Assembly: GCA_905220665.1 (NCBI GenBank)
Contig: CAJNAR010000027.1
Coordinates: forward strand, 62,001 to 126,000
Direction of reading: 5' to 3'
Origin: Albugo candida
Taxonomy: Eukaryota > Oomycota > Peronosporomycetes > Albuginales > Albuginaceae
Length of the DNA: 64,000 nucleotides
Both the position numbers and the translations under genes were made by a program. Below, one piece after another: positions 12,414 through 24,000 of the stretch. The first letter of the stretch is position 1, and the number at the start of each line of letters is the position of its first letter. A model generated the notes under the pieces. The model had not been told where the DNA came from. It was given only the letters and a program-made list of their open reading frames with translations, and ran no database searches.

Positions 12414-14311
12414 GTCGACAAAATCTTCCTTCGTTGGCCATGTGTCGCTTTCACGAAAAAAACTTGCAAACTTCGAACGTCAAAAAGTGTGGCAAACGTT
12501 TTTCGAAATGTTCGATGTGGTTCATCCACCATGCCAAGATTGTACCAAACGTTCTGCGTACTCGGATGACGAGTAGCAGCTTCGTAATGTAACTTTTGGT
12601 CGCAGTGAAACCACATCGGCTGTTCCATGTAGTACTGACGGCGTTGTGAAACATTTAAATCTGATATTGAAATGCTCCAATCCATCTGATGCCACATTTT
12701 GAATGCGTGTTTCCACCATGACGATATGCTCTCCCATTGAACCATTTTTCCATGTTGATTTGGTGCGATGGTGAATATATCCATCGGCTTGTTTGGTCCA
12801 AAGGAAGGTTGGATAAGTTGTAATAATTCCGTCGAAGCAGTTGTCCAATTCGCAGGAATAATTGTTGACGCATCGGATGCGAACTGCTGAAGGAATTGAA
12901 TACGTTGTAGCTTTAATCGTCCCAACAAAAAAGGAACTTGTAGTCCACCATCTTGTCGGCGAAGATATAAAAACTCTTTGATGAGTAGGTGAACATGTTT
13001 TGAATCTTTTTTGTGTTTCCGACCAAGCACAAATCGATTTAACATCGATTGCCACTGTCGAATTGTCACTGCTGGTATGTCTACGTGCATCTTGTAATGC
13101 CACAAACGTGATAAAATCATCGTCTGCGCAACCAGTAGTCGACCACGGACAGTTCGTGCTCGTCGAAACCATACACCAAACCCATCGTAAAAACGCTTGT
13201 CGAGAGTTGAAATAACCATCGAGTGAGTTGGTTTCTGGCTGAACGGAATACCCAAATACTTGACCGAATCCTCCGGACCCATTATGGTCAAATTGGGAAT
13301 ACGTGGACATGGCTTGGTTCGATTCAACGAGAGCAAAGATGATTTACTCAAGTTGAGTTTCGCACCCGATCCATCGCAATAGACTTGGACGAGTTCGAGT
13401 TGCGTCAAAACACCATTTGGTGTCTCTGGAAGCAATGTCGAATCGTCCGCAAAAAATAATCCAGTTGCGACAGTCGTGTCATTAATCCAAATGCCATGTT
13501 CTTCATGTTGACGAAGCAAATTTCCCAAAGGTTCGATCGTCATCAGAAAAAGTAATGCTGAGAGAGGATCACCTTGTTTCACTCCACGTTGTGGTGTAAT
13601 GGACGGTGTGATATTTCCATTAATCATCAACTGCTCCTTTGTGTTGTTGTACAAAAGACGAACCCAGTCGATGAAACTTTTTCCAACGCCCATTTTTTAC
13701 AAAACGCGAAACATGTACGTCCAATTGACTCGATCATAAGCTTTCTCAAAGTCGAGAAAAGTCGCATAAGCTTCCTCCCCACGATGAGTGACCAAGTCTT
13801 GGATGTCGGTGAGATGTCGAATATGATGATGCATTGACCTTCCGCGCACAAATGCTTTTTGATCTTGATGGATCAATTTTGGCAAAAAACGTTGCAATCG
13901 ATACGCCAACACTTTTGAAAGTACTTTCACATCGACGCAAAGTAGTGCGATCGGTCGATAGTTGCCAGGATCATCTCGTGATCTTTTCCTGTATAAAAGT
14001 GTGATTGCTGAGTGACGTTGTGATCGAAGTAAAATTCCTCTTTCCAGCTGATATTCGAACACGATCTTCAGACACTCGCCAAACGTTTCCGGATCAAGCT
14101 GATAAAATGCAGCTGGTAGTCCATCCATACCTGGAGAAGAACTACTCCGCATGTGCTTGATCGCTTCCGCCATCTCGGTCGTACTTAAGGGAGTTGAGAG
14201 ACGGTCTTGCTCTGCTGAGGCAAGTGAAACTTGAATCGAATCGAGTAACTTTTTTTGCTTTCTTTCACTTGGATCATTTGAGTCGGTGTCTGAGCTATAA
14301 AGAGAGCCCAT
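12389..14311 (-). pseudogene. LINE ORF2 reverse transcriptase domain, with in-frame TAA
   Basis: Two in-frame pieces (14311-13697 and 13693-12389) form the RT. The first contains SSSPGMDGLPAAFYQ, the NYRPIALL motif and the catalytic-aspartate motif FLDFEKAYDRVNW. The second has RGVKQGDPLSALLF and the FADD box (LFFADDSTLLPE), which is the second pair of catalytic aspartates. They are separated by one TAA at 13697-13699 with the frame unchanged, so the interruption is a nonsense mutation rather than a frameshift. The enzyme would copy element RNA at nicked target DNA, but this copy looks inactive. Confidence 0.93.
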
Positions 14312-14320
14312 GACACCACC

Positions 14321-15625
14321 CTAATGATCTCTGAATTCGTCAATAATCTCCCTCGGGTTCGATGTCACGGTACCACATTTTTTGGTAACATTTTCGATCG
14401 GCACGCGACGACAAGAACTATCCGGAGGGCGAAAAAAATGCTTGGAAGAGTTCTCCATATGCTTCACGTGATGGTCGAAACTTTCATCTTGGTTGTATTT
14501 CGCATTGTTTTCGACTGAAATTCTAAATTGTTCGAGACTCGATTCGTAAAAATACCGTGACTCATTGTTGTCTTGAACGCGATATCGAGCTGCTGCGACT
14601 TCCAAAACACGCTGGCTAGACTCAACATCACGTCGGATATCTTTTGCAACCTTTTTTTCGATTCCTTGAATCTGTTTCTTGATTTTCGTCTTCCAACTTT
14701 CCCACATTTTACCGGGATTCGAAGTTGTCCGTAACTGTTCGAGCACCAAAATCGCTTCCAATTTGATTGCTTCGACAACTTTAGGATATTCAAATAGTCG
14801 TAATGAACATTTCCAATATCCTCGACCGGGTGATTGAGTTGGATTTGCAAAAGTTACTTTTTGTGCCAGATGATCTCCCGCATGTCGTGGACGAAAATAC
14901 TCAGAGGTTTTGTATACCATATTGAATAGCTCTTCCGACGTGCAGATATAATCAATTCGATTCTTGCGCGGTAAGGGTCCTGTAAATACTTTTTCATTCG
15001 GATGTTGGATTCGCCAAGCGTCTACCACACCCAACTGTGAAAGCCATTCCAAACACGCTAATCGACTTGGTTCGTGTCGAATTGTTCCACTCGAAGCATC
15101 GATAGCTGGATCGAGTGGTGTGTTGAAATCACCAAATACGATATGTGTTGCGGTCGATTCGAAAGTGTTGGAGAGCATTAACTCATAAAAGCCCACTCGT
15201 TCCTCGGCCTTGACCGGTGCATATACATTGTGAATATACACCGGTGCATCGTGAATGAGAAGACGCAGAACCAAATAGCGATTTCGAATGCTTCGATCGG
15301 TGAGTTCTTCAGCTGTTGTATAACCGGGAAAGTCCGAACGAAGGATTGTCATGACGCCGCCACTGCGGTTTTGAGTCGGATGGAGAAAAGCACTGTTGTG
15401 GTCATTGACAAACATTTTGTGCTGCATTTTTGAGGATAATAAAAACTGAAATGAGTCCAGTTGGTTGCGATCGTGAAACTTGGTTTCTTGAACACAACAA
15501 ATGGAGTGTTGTGATAGGATGTGGTCGATAAAAAGATGACCATTTTTATGAATTCCATTGACATTCACCGTGAGTGCTGAGACATTGTTCCACGTTGAAA
15601 TAATCGAGGTGCCCTTAGCATTCAC
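14321..15625 (-). pseudogene. LINE ORF2 AP-type endonuclease domain
   Basis: The frame carries the endonuclease/exonuclease/phosphatase motifs in order: LTVNVNGIH, CVQETKF, YAPV, FGDFNTPLDP, RIDYIC and AGDHLA. The conserved Asn, Glu, Asp and His residues are all visible. This domain nicks target DNA to prime reverse transcription. A long linker rich in Lys and Glu follows. The frame ends at TAG (14321-14323), but reading continues in the same frame into the RT, so the stop is a point mutation splitting ORF2. ORF2 overlaps the end of the ORF1 region by a few bases (15615-15625). Confidence 0.93.
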
Positions 15626-17226
15626 GCTGAAGTAGACCAGAAATCAACCTCGTTTCACCATCTTGTTGTGAGAGGTGAAGTGTTGTGTGTTCCTCTGGAA
15701 AAAAGCTGAGATTGAAGGAAAGCTCAGCGATGTCACCATGGAGAAGTCCACGCCATCTATCTCCAAACCATTGAGACCAACACTTTATGCCAACGTCGGA
15801 GCGGAAGAAGGATATGATCACATTGGTTGGAAGTAAACGACAATGATGACCCGGAATCCAGATCACTGGTCCATCGGTGAGATATTGGATCCAGTGGTCG
15901 TTGGTGTAGAATGTCGGAGCAGTACACATGAATAAAAGTTGCAACAACGCGAGAGCTTTCGTTGCTCGAGTCAAACCGATAACGATGTCCGGTACTGACG
16001 TCCACCACGACATTACTTTCTAGAACAAAACAGATCGCTTCGAGGGAACTTTTCCACCAACGTGGCGACTCCATCGCGTCGCAAACGTAACATCTTCGCC
16101 GAGATTGTGTGTTGCTAAAACGCGATTTATCATGAGTAGATGCGCCACTTCATCCAAAGCTTTATCATTCGACTCCATACACGCGAGTAGCACACCATTC
16201 ATCGTGATCGGATGATCAAGTGCCGCTCGGATGATTTTGTCCGGATTTGTGCAGAACTGGATTAGCTTTCGCACATGAGGGATGCAAGCATCCGCTTGAA
16301 CCAGCTTGTCCGGTCGGAGCGAGTGAAGGGCGTTTTTGGAATCGATTTCCATTAGCTCCCCTATTTCACCAACTCGGGTTGGTCGCTCCGATTTCTCGAT
16401 CGTTGTATGCCGTTTTTGATAAAAGTGTGCCGCCTCTTTCGAGGTGGCCACCTCTTTTGGCATCCGTGCTTGCACGGGGATGATTTGGACGCGATTGCCA
16501 TTCTCTGGATTGGCAACCGCTGTTACTTCTTCGATCTCCACCTCCATAGTTGCGAGCACGGAAAAATAGTTATTCGTCGCTAACTTTGAAAGCGCAAGAG
16601 GTGGTGCTTTGGATACCATTTGTTCGAACGGCTCCACCCGATTACGTTTTCCACTCGTCCAAGCCAACTTCATGGATATATCCCCATCCCGCTCTACCCG
16701 TGGTTGTGAGGATGACTGACTGGTCAGTTGGAGGATGGGAGGAGACGGCTGCAATAAGGCTGATGCCCCGGGTGGTGTGATAGTTGGGGGAGTATTGAGC
16801 TCCAACGAGATTTGATCGGAGAGCTTCCGTCCAGGTTTCCTCGCTTCCAATTCTTGACTGTAAACTGGATCCACCACCTTTTGTGGTGCCACCACGAGTG
16901 CCGCTGGTTCGGTTGTATGTTTCTGGTTCTTTTGTTGTTTTTTGGGTGTCGTGAATCTGAGTTGCAGATTGATTTTTGCGTTGTTTTTGATTGTTTTGCT
17001 TGCTCTGGTGTTGCCGTGCTCCCGGGGTTGATGTAGCACCCAAATCCAAGCAATAAGGACCACGTTGACCAAAACGTGGTCGTTCCGTTGGAATAGGAGC
17101 ATTCTTACCCCGTACTGGGTAGAGCTGTTTGTCGTAAGCGATTTGTTCAATCACTTTACCAACTCGAACCAGTTGTTGAGGGCACGTCAAACTACCGAAG
17201 TAAACCCGCCAAGTCGACATCACCAC
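15615..17226 (-). pseudogene. LINE ORF1 region, second part
   Basis: Downstream of 17220 the coding-like sequence moves between frames (17226-16642, then 17150-16020 and 16013-15615). The best stretch has a Gln, Lys and Pro-rich linker and then KLATNNYFSVLATMEVEIEE, as in ORF1 proteins of L1-type elements. The 16013-15615 frame ends a few bases inside ORF2. No intact CCHC knuckle is visible. It is probably the decayed C-terminal half of ORF1, an RNA-binding chaperone in related elements. Confidence 0.7.
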
Positions 17227-18029
17227 TGCCTTCGTTCTTCCTCCACGCCTACGCCGAAAACATCGAGGTAGTACTTTGTTTCAAGAGTATCAAACTCCCG
17301 AAAAAAGCACTTCTCCCCAAGGATAGTCACGGGCTGGCACTCCACCTGTTGGCAGGCATCCGCCGTGGTGACCATCACTCTGATGATTCCCCCAGGCATT
17401 TTGGATACCTGAGCAATTGACCGGCTCTCCAATAGACTTTCAAAGACCGGATTGCCGTGGTCTCGCATCAGAGAGGATAAAATTTTCCCATTTGGAGTAC
17501 GGGTCAAGGACTGGCCCGTCTCCAGGACCATAGGGAAGGTTGCTTTCCGGATTTGGAAAGGTCTTGCTGCTTCCAATTTCGCAGACAAAACGGACCAATC
17601 CGGGTGCTCCCCATCAGCATATAGCTGCCGTATAGCCTCGATATCCGAGGCTTTCGGCTTTGGGAGCTCCACGCGGAATTTCGCCCGAGCTCTAGCCTGG
17701 TCCTTACGCAAGGACTCCTGTGACCTGATCAGGTCAGCCAAAGTGGGACTTTTAGTGTCGTCCACACTTGCAGTTGCCTTTGGGTCATCCTGTGACGAGG
17801 CAACGACAGTACCGCATGTACCACCGGTACCACATCCTACACCGGTAGTACCGGTATTTCCCTGTACCATCACACTGGGGGTGGGGGTACTTTCCACGTC
17901 AGCACACAGGGGTGATGACTCATCAACAATCATGCAATCACCCAAACCAGGGTGGCTCATGAGGGTTGCCACGTCACTACAAGTGGACGCTAGAACCCTT
18001 GGTTGTGTCGATATGTCGACTTGAACCAT
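17220..18029 (-). pseudogene. LINE ORF1 region, first part (269 codons)
   Basis: This is the first long frame after a leader of about 95 nt. It starts MVQVDISTQPRVLAS, has a Gly/Thr/Val low-complexity stretch near residue 60, then a basic predicted-helical region (RSQESLRKDQARARAKFRVE) and a compact domain to the end. It shows no similarity to a cellular protein and its position makes it ORF1. It ends at TGA 17220 while related coding continues in another frame, so ORF1 is likely split by an indel. Confidence 0.75.
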
Positions 18030-18123
18030 TGTTTTCGAGAGGAAGGAGTGGAAAAAAGTTGTTTTTTCGAGTTGTTTTTACTAAATTGGCGGGTTACTTA
18101 GTAGCCGGCAAATTGAGAAGTCA

Positions 18124-18137
18124 GGTAAGTAGCTCAG
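18124..18137 (+). repeat. LINE target-site duplication, right copy
   Basis: Exact match to 11050-11063. The sequence to its right joins directly to the sequence left of 11050 in the un-inserted B' arm. Confidence 0.92.
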
Positions 18138-18449
18138 CAGGATGGCAGACGAGTATGATGCCGAGAAATTTTCATTGCAGACAGGCAGCATCACGATTAG
18201 TTAATAAACGCTATGTTTTACGAACAAGTCTATCAATGTAGGCTGCGCCTATTCAGGTCGTCGCCTTTCCAGAATAAACAATGGCATGGTGATAGAGCTC
18301 GAGCGAGTTTTCAGCTAAATGCAATAAGCTAGAATGTTTTAAAAGCTTGAGATGTAGAGGATGTTTGAGTTTGAGCGGATATCTGAATGGTTCTTACCGC
18401 TTTTTTTAGTAAATCCTCAAGTTATTTGTGTTTTGTAATTTCATGTTTG

Positions 18450-20702
18450 TATCACTTTTCATGTCAGACGCTGCGACACCGTCGGAGAACTCTTGGAGCT
18501 GTACTGTACATCAGCCGAAAGCGATTCTGCTCTGTTGACTTCGTGAACGAATACTTTGCAGCTGTGTTCCTTCAGGAAGTAATGTTTAGTTTTCTTTCCA
18601 ACTTGATGGAACAGCCTCAAACTCTCTCTGCGCATCGTCTCCTTATTTCGATCAAAAGCTCGCGATTTAAAAGCTTTTTTGAGCAATTGGATGCAAGGAC
18701 GCCATTGAATGCAATTTAGCTACCGATTGAGATCTGAGTCGAAGATGTACCTTTCACCATTTTCTCCATTTTCATTTCGTTTTTGTATACTGATAATGCT
18801 CTTCTCGTTCTTGAGTCATTACAAGATCATGCAGACTCGCTGTTGGGTCAATATAAGGCTTTAGCACGAGTCTCCTCCTCGTATGCGGTCTCTCCTCTGG
18901 TACAATTGGCAATGGAGAAGCTGCTGCGCTTGTTAGATCTCCTCAATTTCGATCGAACGCCCAGTGAAGACATACTCGAAATGATTCTTTTCGCGTCGCG
19001 AGTGAGAGACTATTCCTGCAAATGGATCAACAGATCCGATGAATTCTGAAGGCGGCACGCTGAAAGAGCCTCAATGCATCTCGTCGATACCAAGTGCCGA
19101 AGAGATTTGCCTCCAACATCTCGTACGCGCTCAAGACGACATCTTATGTCCAATTCTTAATTCTGCTGTTGGAAAGCGATTAGGAGCCAAAGTAATTCGT
19201 GAGATATTGTGACAGCGACTTGTGTGCCACTCGTCCTTGCAATTCGATATCAATTGAAACACGTTGTGGTTGATTTGTTACGATCCGGCTAATCATGTGA
19301 TAAGCCGATGGACGAGGAGCTTCTACTTGTTGCAGCTCTCAGCGGGTAATGAGAAGATCATACGACTTTTACTTGTCGGTTATGACGCACCGATGCTTTT
19401 ATTTTCTGATCGGACTCCACATTTATTACTCGCTTGTTATAAATGATAAAATGGGAATCTTCGAATTGCGAAATTCTCTTAGAATCATCAAACATTGATC
19501 CGAATGGGGGCTTCCAACCCACAACGGGTGATACAAATGCAGCTTCGATTCTCGGTCGTGGGCAAACACCTTTACATATTGCGAGTCGGTACAACCACAT
19601 TGATGTATTGAGACTTCTGATTCAGCACGGAGCGATCGCTAATGTACAGGATGGCGATGGGAATACACCGCTACATTACGTGACGTTTGGAATCTGCTCG
19701 GAATCTTCTGCAGGAAGGACATAGAACGAATTCAAATATCCTCAATCAACAAGGACAAGTGCCTTCGAATGTAACAACTGCTCGAGGTCGTGTGGATATC
19801 GCCGATCTATTTGTGAGTCATGGAGCAACACAAGACGTAACCGACGATCAATCTCAAAGTCCATTCCTTACTGCAGCGTTGCATGGCATGTATCCATGTT
19901 GCTGCTCCTATTACGGCAAGCGGAAATGGCTCGTGAAAATGATACGGGCGCTGGGGCACAGACTGAAGCAGTCGACGCGGAAACAGAGACTTTTACGGAT
20001 GGCGATAGAGAAAGCTTTATGAATCATTCCGACATGAAAGGGAACACAGCGTTGCATATAGCGTCAATGTGTCCATCAGACAGATGCCAAAAGTGCTTCT
20101 TTTGCTGCTAGAAAATGGTGGTAATCCAAACATAAAAAATTGGTTTGGGTACACGCCTTTGCATATGTTTTGTTCCCATCAGCACGGCCCAACAATTGTT
20201 ATCGACGCGTTTGTACGGTGAAGCGCCTTACTGAAATTATTTGGTACTTATGCACACTTTAGATCGAAAAGGGAGCAGATGTCCACGCACAAAGCTGTGA
20301 TTTGAGTACAGCATTGCATTTGGCAGTCGCTTTCAAAGCGCAGACGTTGCGATCGCGTTGGAGAAAGCGGGAGCAATGTTTCACGTGCGCGATGCTGCAG
20401 GAAGAGATGTTTTAGACGTTGCATTAGACTCACCAGAAATGACGGAATTGCGTGTTTGCAACATAACAAAACAACTGACTTGGATCGCTAACGAACAGGT
20501 GACGCAATGCGTTTGTTGTCAGAATGTGTTTGGTATTGCGGTAAGAAAGCATCACTCTCGACATTGCAGGCGAAATATTTGTCACAAAGGCTCGAGGAAT
20601 CAAATTCCATTGCCACAATTTGGAATCAATGACGTGTCTCGTGTTCGCGACACGTGTTTTGAGGTATTACAGAGGAAAAATGGTATTAGTTTAAGCAAGT
20701 GA
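18450..20702 (+). pseudogene. ANKFY1: BTB-ankyrin-FYVE (rabankyrin-5-like) pseudogene, copy in B
   Basis: Domains run in the order of rabankyrin-5, an endosomal PI3P-binding protein. A BTB domain lies at about 18570-18830 (LSAHRLLISIKSSRFKSFFE, then IFIQFLYTDNALL). Ankyrin repeats follow at about 19530-19860 (GQTPLHIASRYNHIDVLRLL, DGDGNTPLHYV). A C-terminal FYVE finger lies at 20480-20680 (WIANEQVTQCVCCQNVF, RKHHSRHCRRNIC, RVRDTC). The pieces fall in different frames with stops between them (for example after 18716, 19046 and 20109), so no full protein can be made. The number of ankyrin repeats is far below that of animal ANKFY1. One FYVE cysteine of the RHHCR motif is Ser. The partner is at 31435-33620. 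Confidence 0.85.
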
Positions 20703-20980
20703 GCGGCAGGGCGGTGGGAACTAATAAAGTGGCACTATTGAGTTAAGAACACGAGTTCAACGTTGACTTGGAATGCGTTTGGTGCTGTCGACCGCTGCGA
20801 ACTGTTTTTTCTTCAAGTTACGTCAATTGATCGAATCGATGATCGGGCATTTCAAGTTATTTCACACAAATTGGACGGCATCTATAGACTCACGGACGTA
20901 CATTGACGGGTCAATAGAAACATAGGTTTGGGAACTCCGCTTACTTCGTCGTTGAGAGTTGTAGTACGAGAAAAATGGTG

Positions 20981-21749
20981 TGAAGAATGCACTCAAATAC
21001 CTGTATGCACTCGGGTACGATCGATGGAAAAGCTTGAAATAAGTATACCCGAAAGGCAATTTCCGATTTGATGATAGCTCATACAGTGTAAATTACTTAT
21101 AAAGACGATTTATTCTTTGGAAGGTCATGTTTCCTTTGCTCTTGCACTTTCCCTTTGGGCAATTTCCGTAGTGGTAATCAGCGCAATAAAGTTAATACTC
21201 TTTTTCTTAGGAAATCATTGAAAGTCGTTGAATCTCCAAGACATTTGGAGGGATGCGTTTCACATGTACTCAAGCTCTGACAATGTTTATTACCTTTGTT
21301 TATCATTTAAGTTGCCGCGGTTAATGGAAAGAAAGTAGTGCGATTGCTGCTGCTCCATCGTGACACGTTTTCATTCGTCAAATGTGCAGTATATTTATCC
21401 AATGCGCAGCAGCTAAACTAAAGTCGATCAGATGTAATTCACATTATTAATTCTTCTTGAGCTTTCCATGTCAAAGTACGGGTCATGCTTTAACCTTTAA
21501 GTACTGATGAATTCGGGTGTACTTCTTACGTTCTTCCGTTCTTACTTGACATGGACCGCAATCGTTCCGTCCTGTTAAAGACGGCACTGCCTCTTAACAC
21601 ACACAAGTTCAGTTATGTTTGAAAGCAGCAATGCGTTCTTAACACACACAAGCTCTGTTCACGTTCTATATAACCACCCATTCACATCATTCATTAAGTA
21701 GTGAAGTATCCAATCCGATACAAACACTGTACTAAATCGGATAGGTGAC
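20981..21749. other. Spacer and upstream region of the kinase pseudogene
   Basis: No gene is seen. Two copies of CTTAACACACACAAG lie near 21593 and 21637. A TATATAA sequence near 21666 lies about 85 bp before the kinase ATG and could be a relict core promoter. Confidence 0.35.
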
Positions 21750-22410
21750 ATGACAAAGCAATCGCACCAACCAATAAAACAAGCAAAGATGACGATCACA
21801 ACTCTTACACACGTATCACAAGGCACCGACTTAAACAACCACTCACGGAGAGATGACTGCTTCCCAACTATGCATCATACGGCTGTCGAAGCGTCGAAAA
21901 TGACGAGAGAATCGATCAAATTGATGAAGGAACATACGGCGTTGTGTCAAAAGCTCGCGGTAAAAGCTCAGGAGAGATTGTGGCGCTGAAACAAGTGAAA
22001 AAGTCGGGTGATCTCTGCAAAGAAGGCTTCCCGGTGACCGCATTACGTGAAACAAACGCGTTGTTACAACTCCGACATCCGAGTATCATTCACGTTCGAG
22101 ATATGGTTGTCGGCTCGTCCAGTGACACGACTTACATGGTTATGAAATACGCAGAGAATGATCTGAGAACGTTAATGCTGAAGAAAATGAAGCATACGTT
22201 CCTGCAGTATGAAGTGAAAAGTATTGTACAAAGTCTTGTGTCCACGGAAGCGTTTATGCACGCCAATTGGTTTATTCATCGCGACCTTGAGACAATAAAT
22301 CGTTCGTATGACAAGAAAGGAGTGTTGAAAGTATGCGATTTTGGTTTAGCGAAACAATGAGGCGATCCGACACGAAAGCATACGCCACTGGTCGTGACAT
22401 TGTGGTACCG
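21750..22410 (+). pseudogene. CDK11: Truncated CDK11 (PITSLRE)-type kinase pseudogene
   Basis: After a frameshift between about 21857 and 21878 the frame reads YGCRSVENDERIDQIDEGTY, matching the GCRSVE signature and glycine loop of CDK11. Next come ALKQVKK (VAIK-type lysine), EGFPVTALRE (PSTAIRE-like helix), HRDLETINR (catalytic loop, with Glu for the usual Lys after HRDL) and DFGLAK. A TGA follows immediately at 22358-22360. The frame then resumes with TPLVVTLWYRAPE and meets a second TGA, after which homology ends. The C-lobe is missing. CDK11 normally acts in transcription and splicing control; this copy cannot fold as a kinase. Confidence 0.88.
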
Positions 22411-22665
22411 TGCGCCTGAATGAGCCAAGGATGGGTCAAGGGTAGGACAAAGCCCATTTGATTTTTCTCCTATCAAGCAGTGTGGCAGCGGTTGAGCAAA
22501 CAAGTAATAAGCTTGGAAATATCTGCCTCCCTAGGATATTCACACGGTCAGGGGCTCATGATAGAATGAGGAAGGTAGTTAAAGAAACAGTTAAACAGTG
22601 CAATGAAATCCTTGACAAAGCAGGTGCTTCGTTTACGATATTATGAAATCATTCATCTACTAGCC

Positions 22666-24000
22666 TTAAGCGTTTGTGCGCTGAGGGAAATCTTTGATTC
22701 TGTGAACCCTCCTCTTTTCTGAACTCGCACGCTTCCGTTTATTTGGATTTCTAGCGAATTCTTCCACACCTAGGACCGGTATCTGCCGAAGATACTGATT
22801 ATAAGAAAACTGCGGACCAAAATGTACATTATCAGCGCATTCTTTGCACTTCAGATGCGATTCGGATTGGACCATCCATAAATATCGCTTTTCCACGGAT
22901 ATGAGAACAACTTTGCAGTTGCGCGCGAGAGAGATGTAGCACTCTGTAAATGCCGCTTTTTCACTTGCGTCATTTGGATCTTCGTTTTTCCACTTGATGA
23001 CCGTGACCATAGCAACTTCATCAAATTTATATTTGTTTGAACTGTCGGTTGACAAAGCTAATCTTTCTTTTGAACGCAGATTTAAGTCTAAGTCGAAATC
23101 GAGTTTGTAGCTATCCGGTAATTCATAGTGGCACATAATGTCGGGCATAAGCTGCAAATCTTTGCTGTCGGAAGTGTCCTCGAAGAAGCATTCCAACATC
23201 TTACCGGCTTCCTTGTCCGCCTTCAGTGAGATCAGAAAAGTGAATTGCGAAAGTTTCGAAGTTTCTCTGCGTTCAAAACATTGACGACATCCGGGTATAT
23301 TTTCATTTGTGTGATGTGCAAGTAAACAGTCATAGCCGAGGTGCATCACCTCATCGTTGTTTTGCCCAGCACGTACTCGTTTCATCCAGAAGAAAATATT
23401 GTTTGCAAAGCCCATATTATTCACATGAGCATTGTCTAACATGCAGTCTTCGCTTTGTGTGAACTTACCACATTCCTGACCGCAGCCGATAGTTTTGACA
23501 TCTACGCTCTGCTCCGTAAACAAAGATATGATGAATGCGATCGGTCCCCCTGGTCTGACTTTGACCTTGTCCAAAATAACCATGCCTTTATAGGCTTTGA
23601 CCAAGCATCTCCAGCAAAGACGCTTTTTCCCAGAATATGCTCCAGTTGATGACAGACATTGGGAATGAATGAAACGTCAAAGGTTGAAGGTTTGTCTTGA
23701 TTTCTTTCTTTCTTGCAGCGACTTGATTTATCGTCGTGAATAAACGGATATTATCGAGGATTGTTCCTGTCAATTGAGGCATCTTGCGAGACTGTTTCGC
23801 TTTCGCCGATATTTGATACTTGAACAAATTGCATAGGTCATCCGATAGCAAGGCGGTTGTACCATGGCAAATTTTGGTTTTAATGCACAATTCTACGAAA
23901 TCTTTCAATTCCGATGAGTATATCACATAAACAACACTTGTTCTACTTTGGTATGAGAAATACTTCTCCATGCTGCCAGATTCACTATTTGCTTTCATAC
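22666..24000 (-). pseudogene. CCG-type cysteine-module protein, broken copy (block C)
   Basis: This is a paralogue of the protein at 41492-43336. The 3' part (22666-23604) is open for 312 codons and keeps CRQCFERRETSKLSQF, CHYELPDSYK, CYISLARNCKVVLIS and CKECADNVHFG, plus a basic tail (RNPNKRKRASSEKRR). The 5' part (23588-24000, with CEACMKANSESGSMEKYF and ICHGTTALLSDDLCNLFKYQ) is in another frame, so at least one indel splits the gene near 23600. Homology stops near 24000: the signal peptide and the first CX2CX5G module of the other copy are absent. Unlike that copy, it has Lys rather than a stop at the mid-gene position. Confidence 0.8.

Larger units (their letters stand above)
11064..18123 (-). 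mobile_element. L1/Tx1-like LINE retrotransposon, near full length, decayed
   Basis: This is a non-LTR element of about 7.06 kb on the minus strand. It has a 5' leader, an ORF1 region, and an ORF2 with AP-type endonuclease, reverse transcriptase and a C-terminal cysteine/histidine (zf-RVT-like) region. A 14-bp target-site duplication and the empty site in the B' arm fix both ends exactly. No poly(A) tail is visible at the 3' end. In-frame stops interrupt ORF2 between endonuclease and RT (TAG, 14321-14323) and within RT (TAA, 13697-13699). Frame changes occur near 12400 and 17220, so this copy is probably not autonomous. Fragments of relatives lie at 6590-6890 and 62300-62915. Confidence 0.95.
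7800..20980 (+). repeat. Duplicated block B (inverted partner at 31178-37180), split by a LINE
   Basis: Reverse-complement similarity to 31178-37180 is continuous apart from one 7-kb interruption at 11064-18123, which is the LINE. The left end matches near the TACGTCCTAGTGTATCAGCG stretch at 7862 and the right end near 20977. The stretch 7800-10780 is shared by both arms but shows no intact gene. Its frames, for example around 8762-9001, are broken in both copies. Confidence 0.88.

Noticed and set aside
12522..13310. 262-codon minus-strand frame overlapping the reverse transcriptase
   Set aside because: It is a shadow frame; the RT frame carries the FADD and QGDPLS motifs over the same DNA.
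11528..18241. Long plus-strand frames such as 17452-18024 and 14964-15188
   Set aside because: They lie antisense to LINE ORFs with clear protein motifs and have no motifs of their own.
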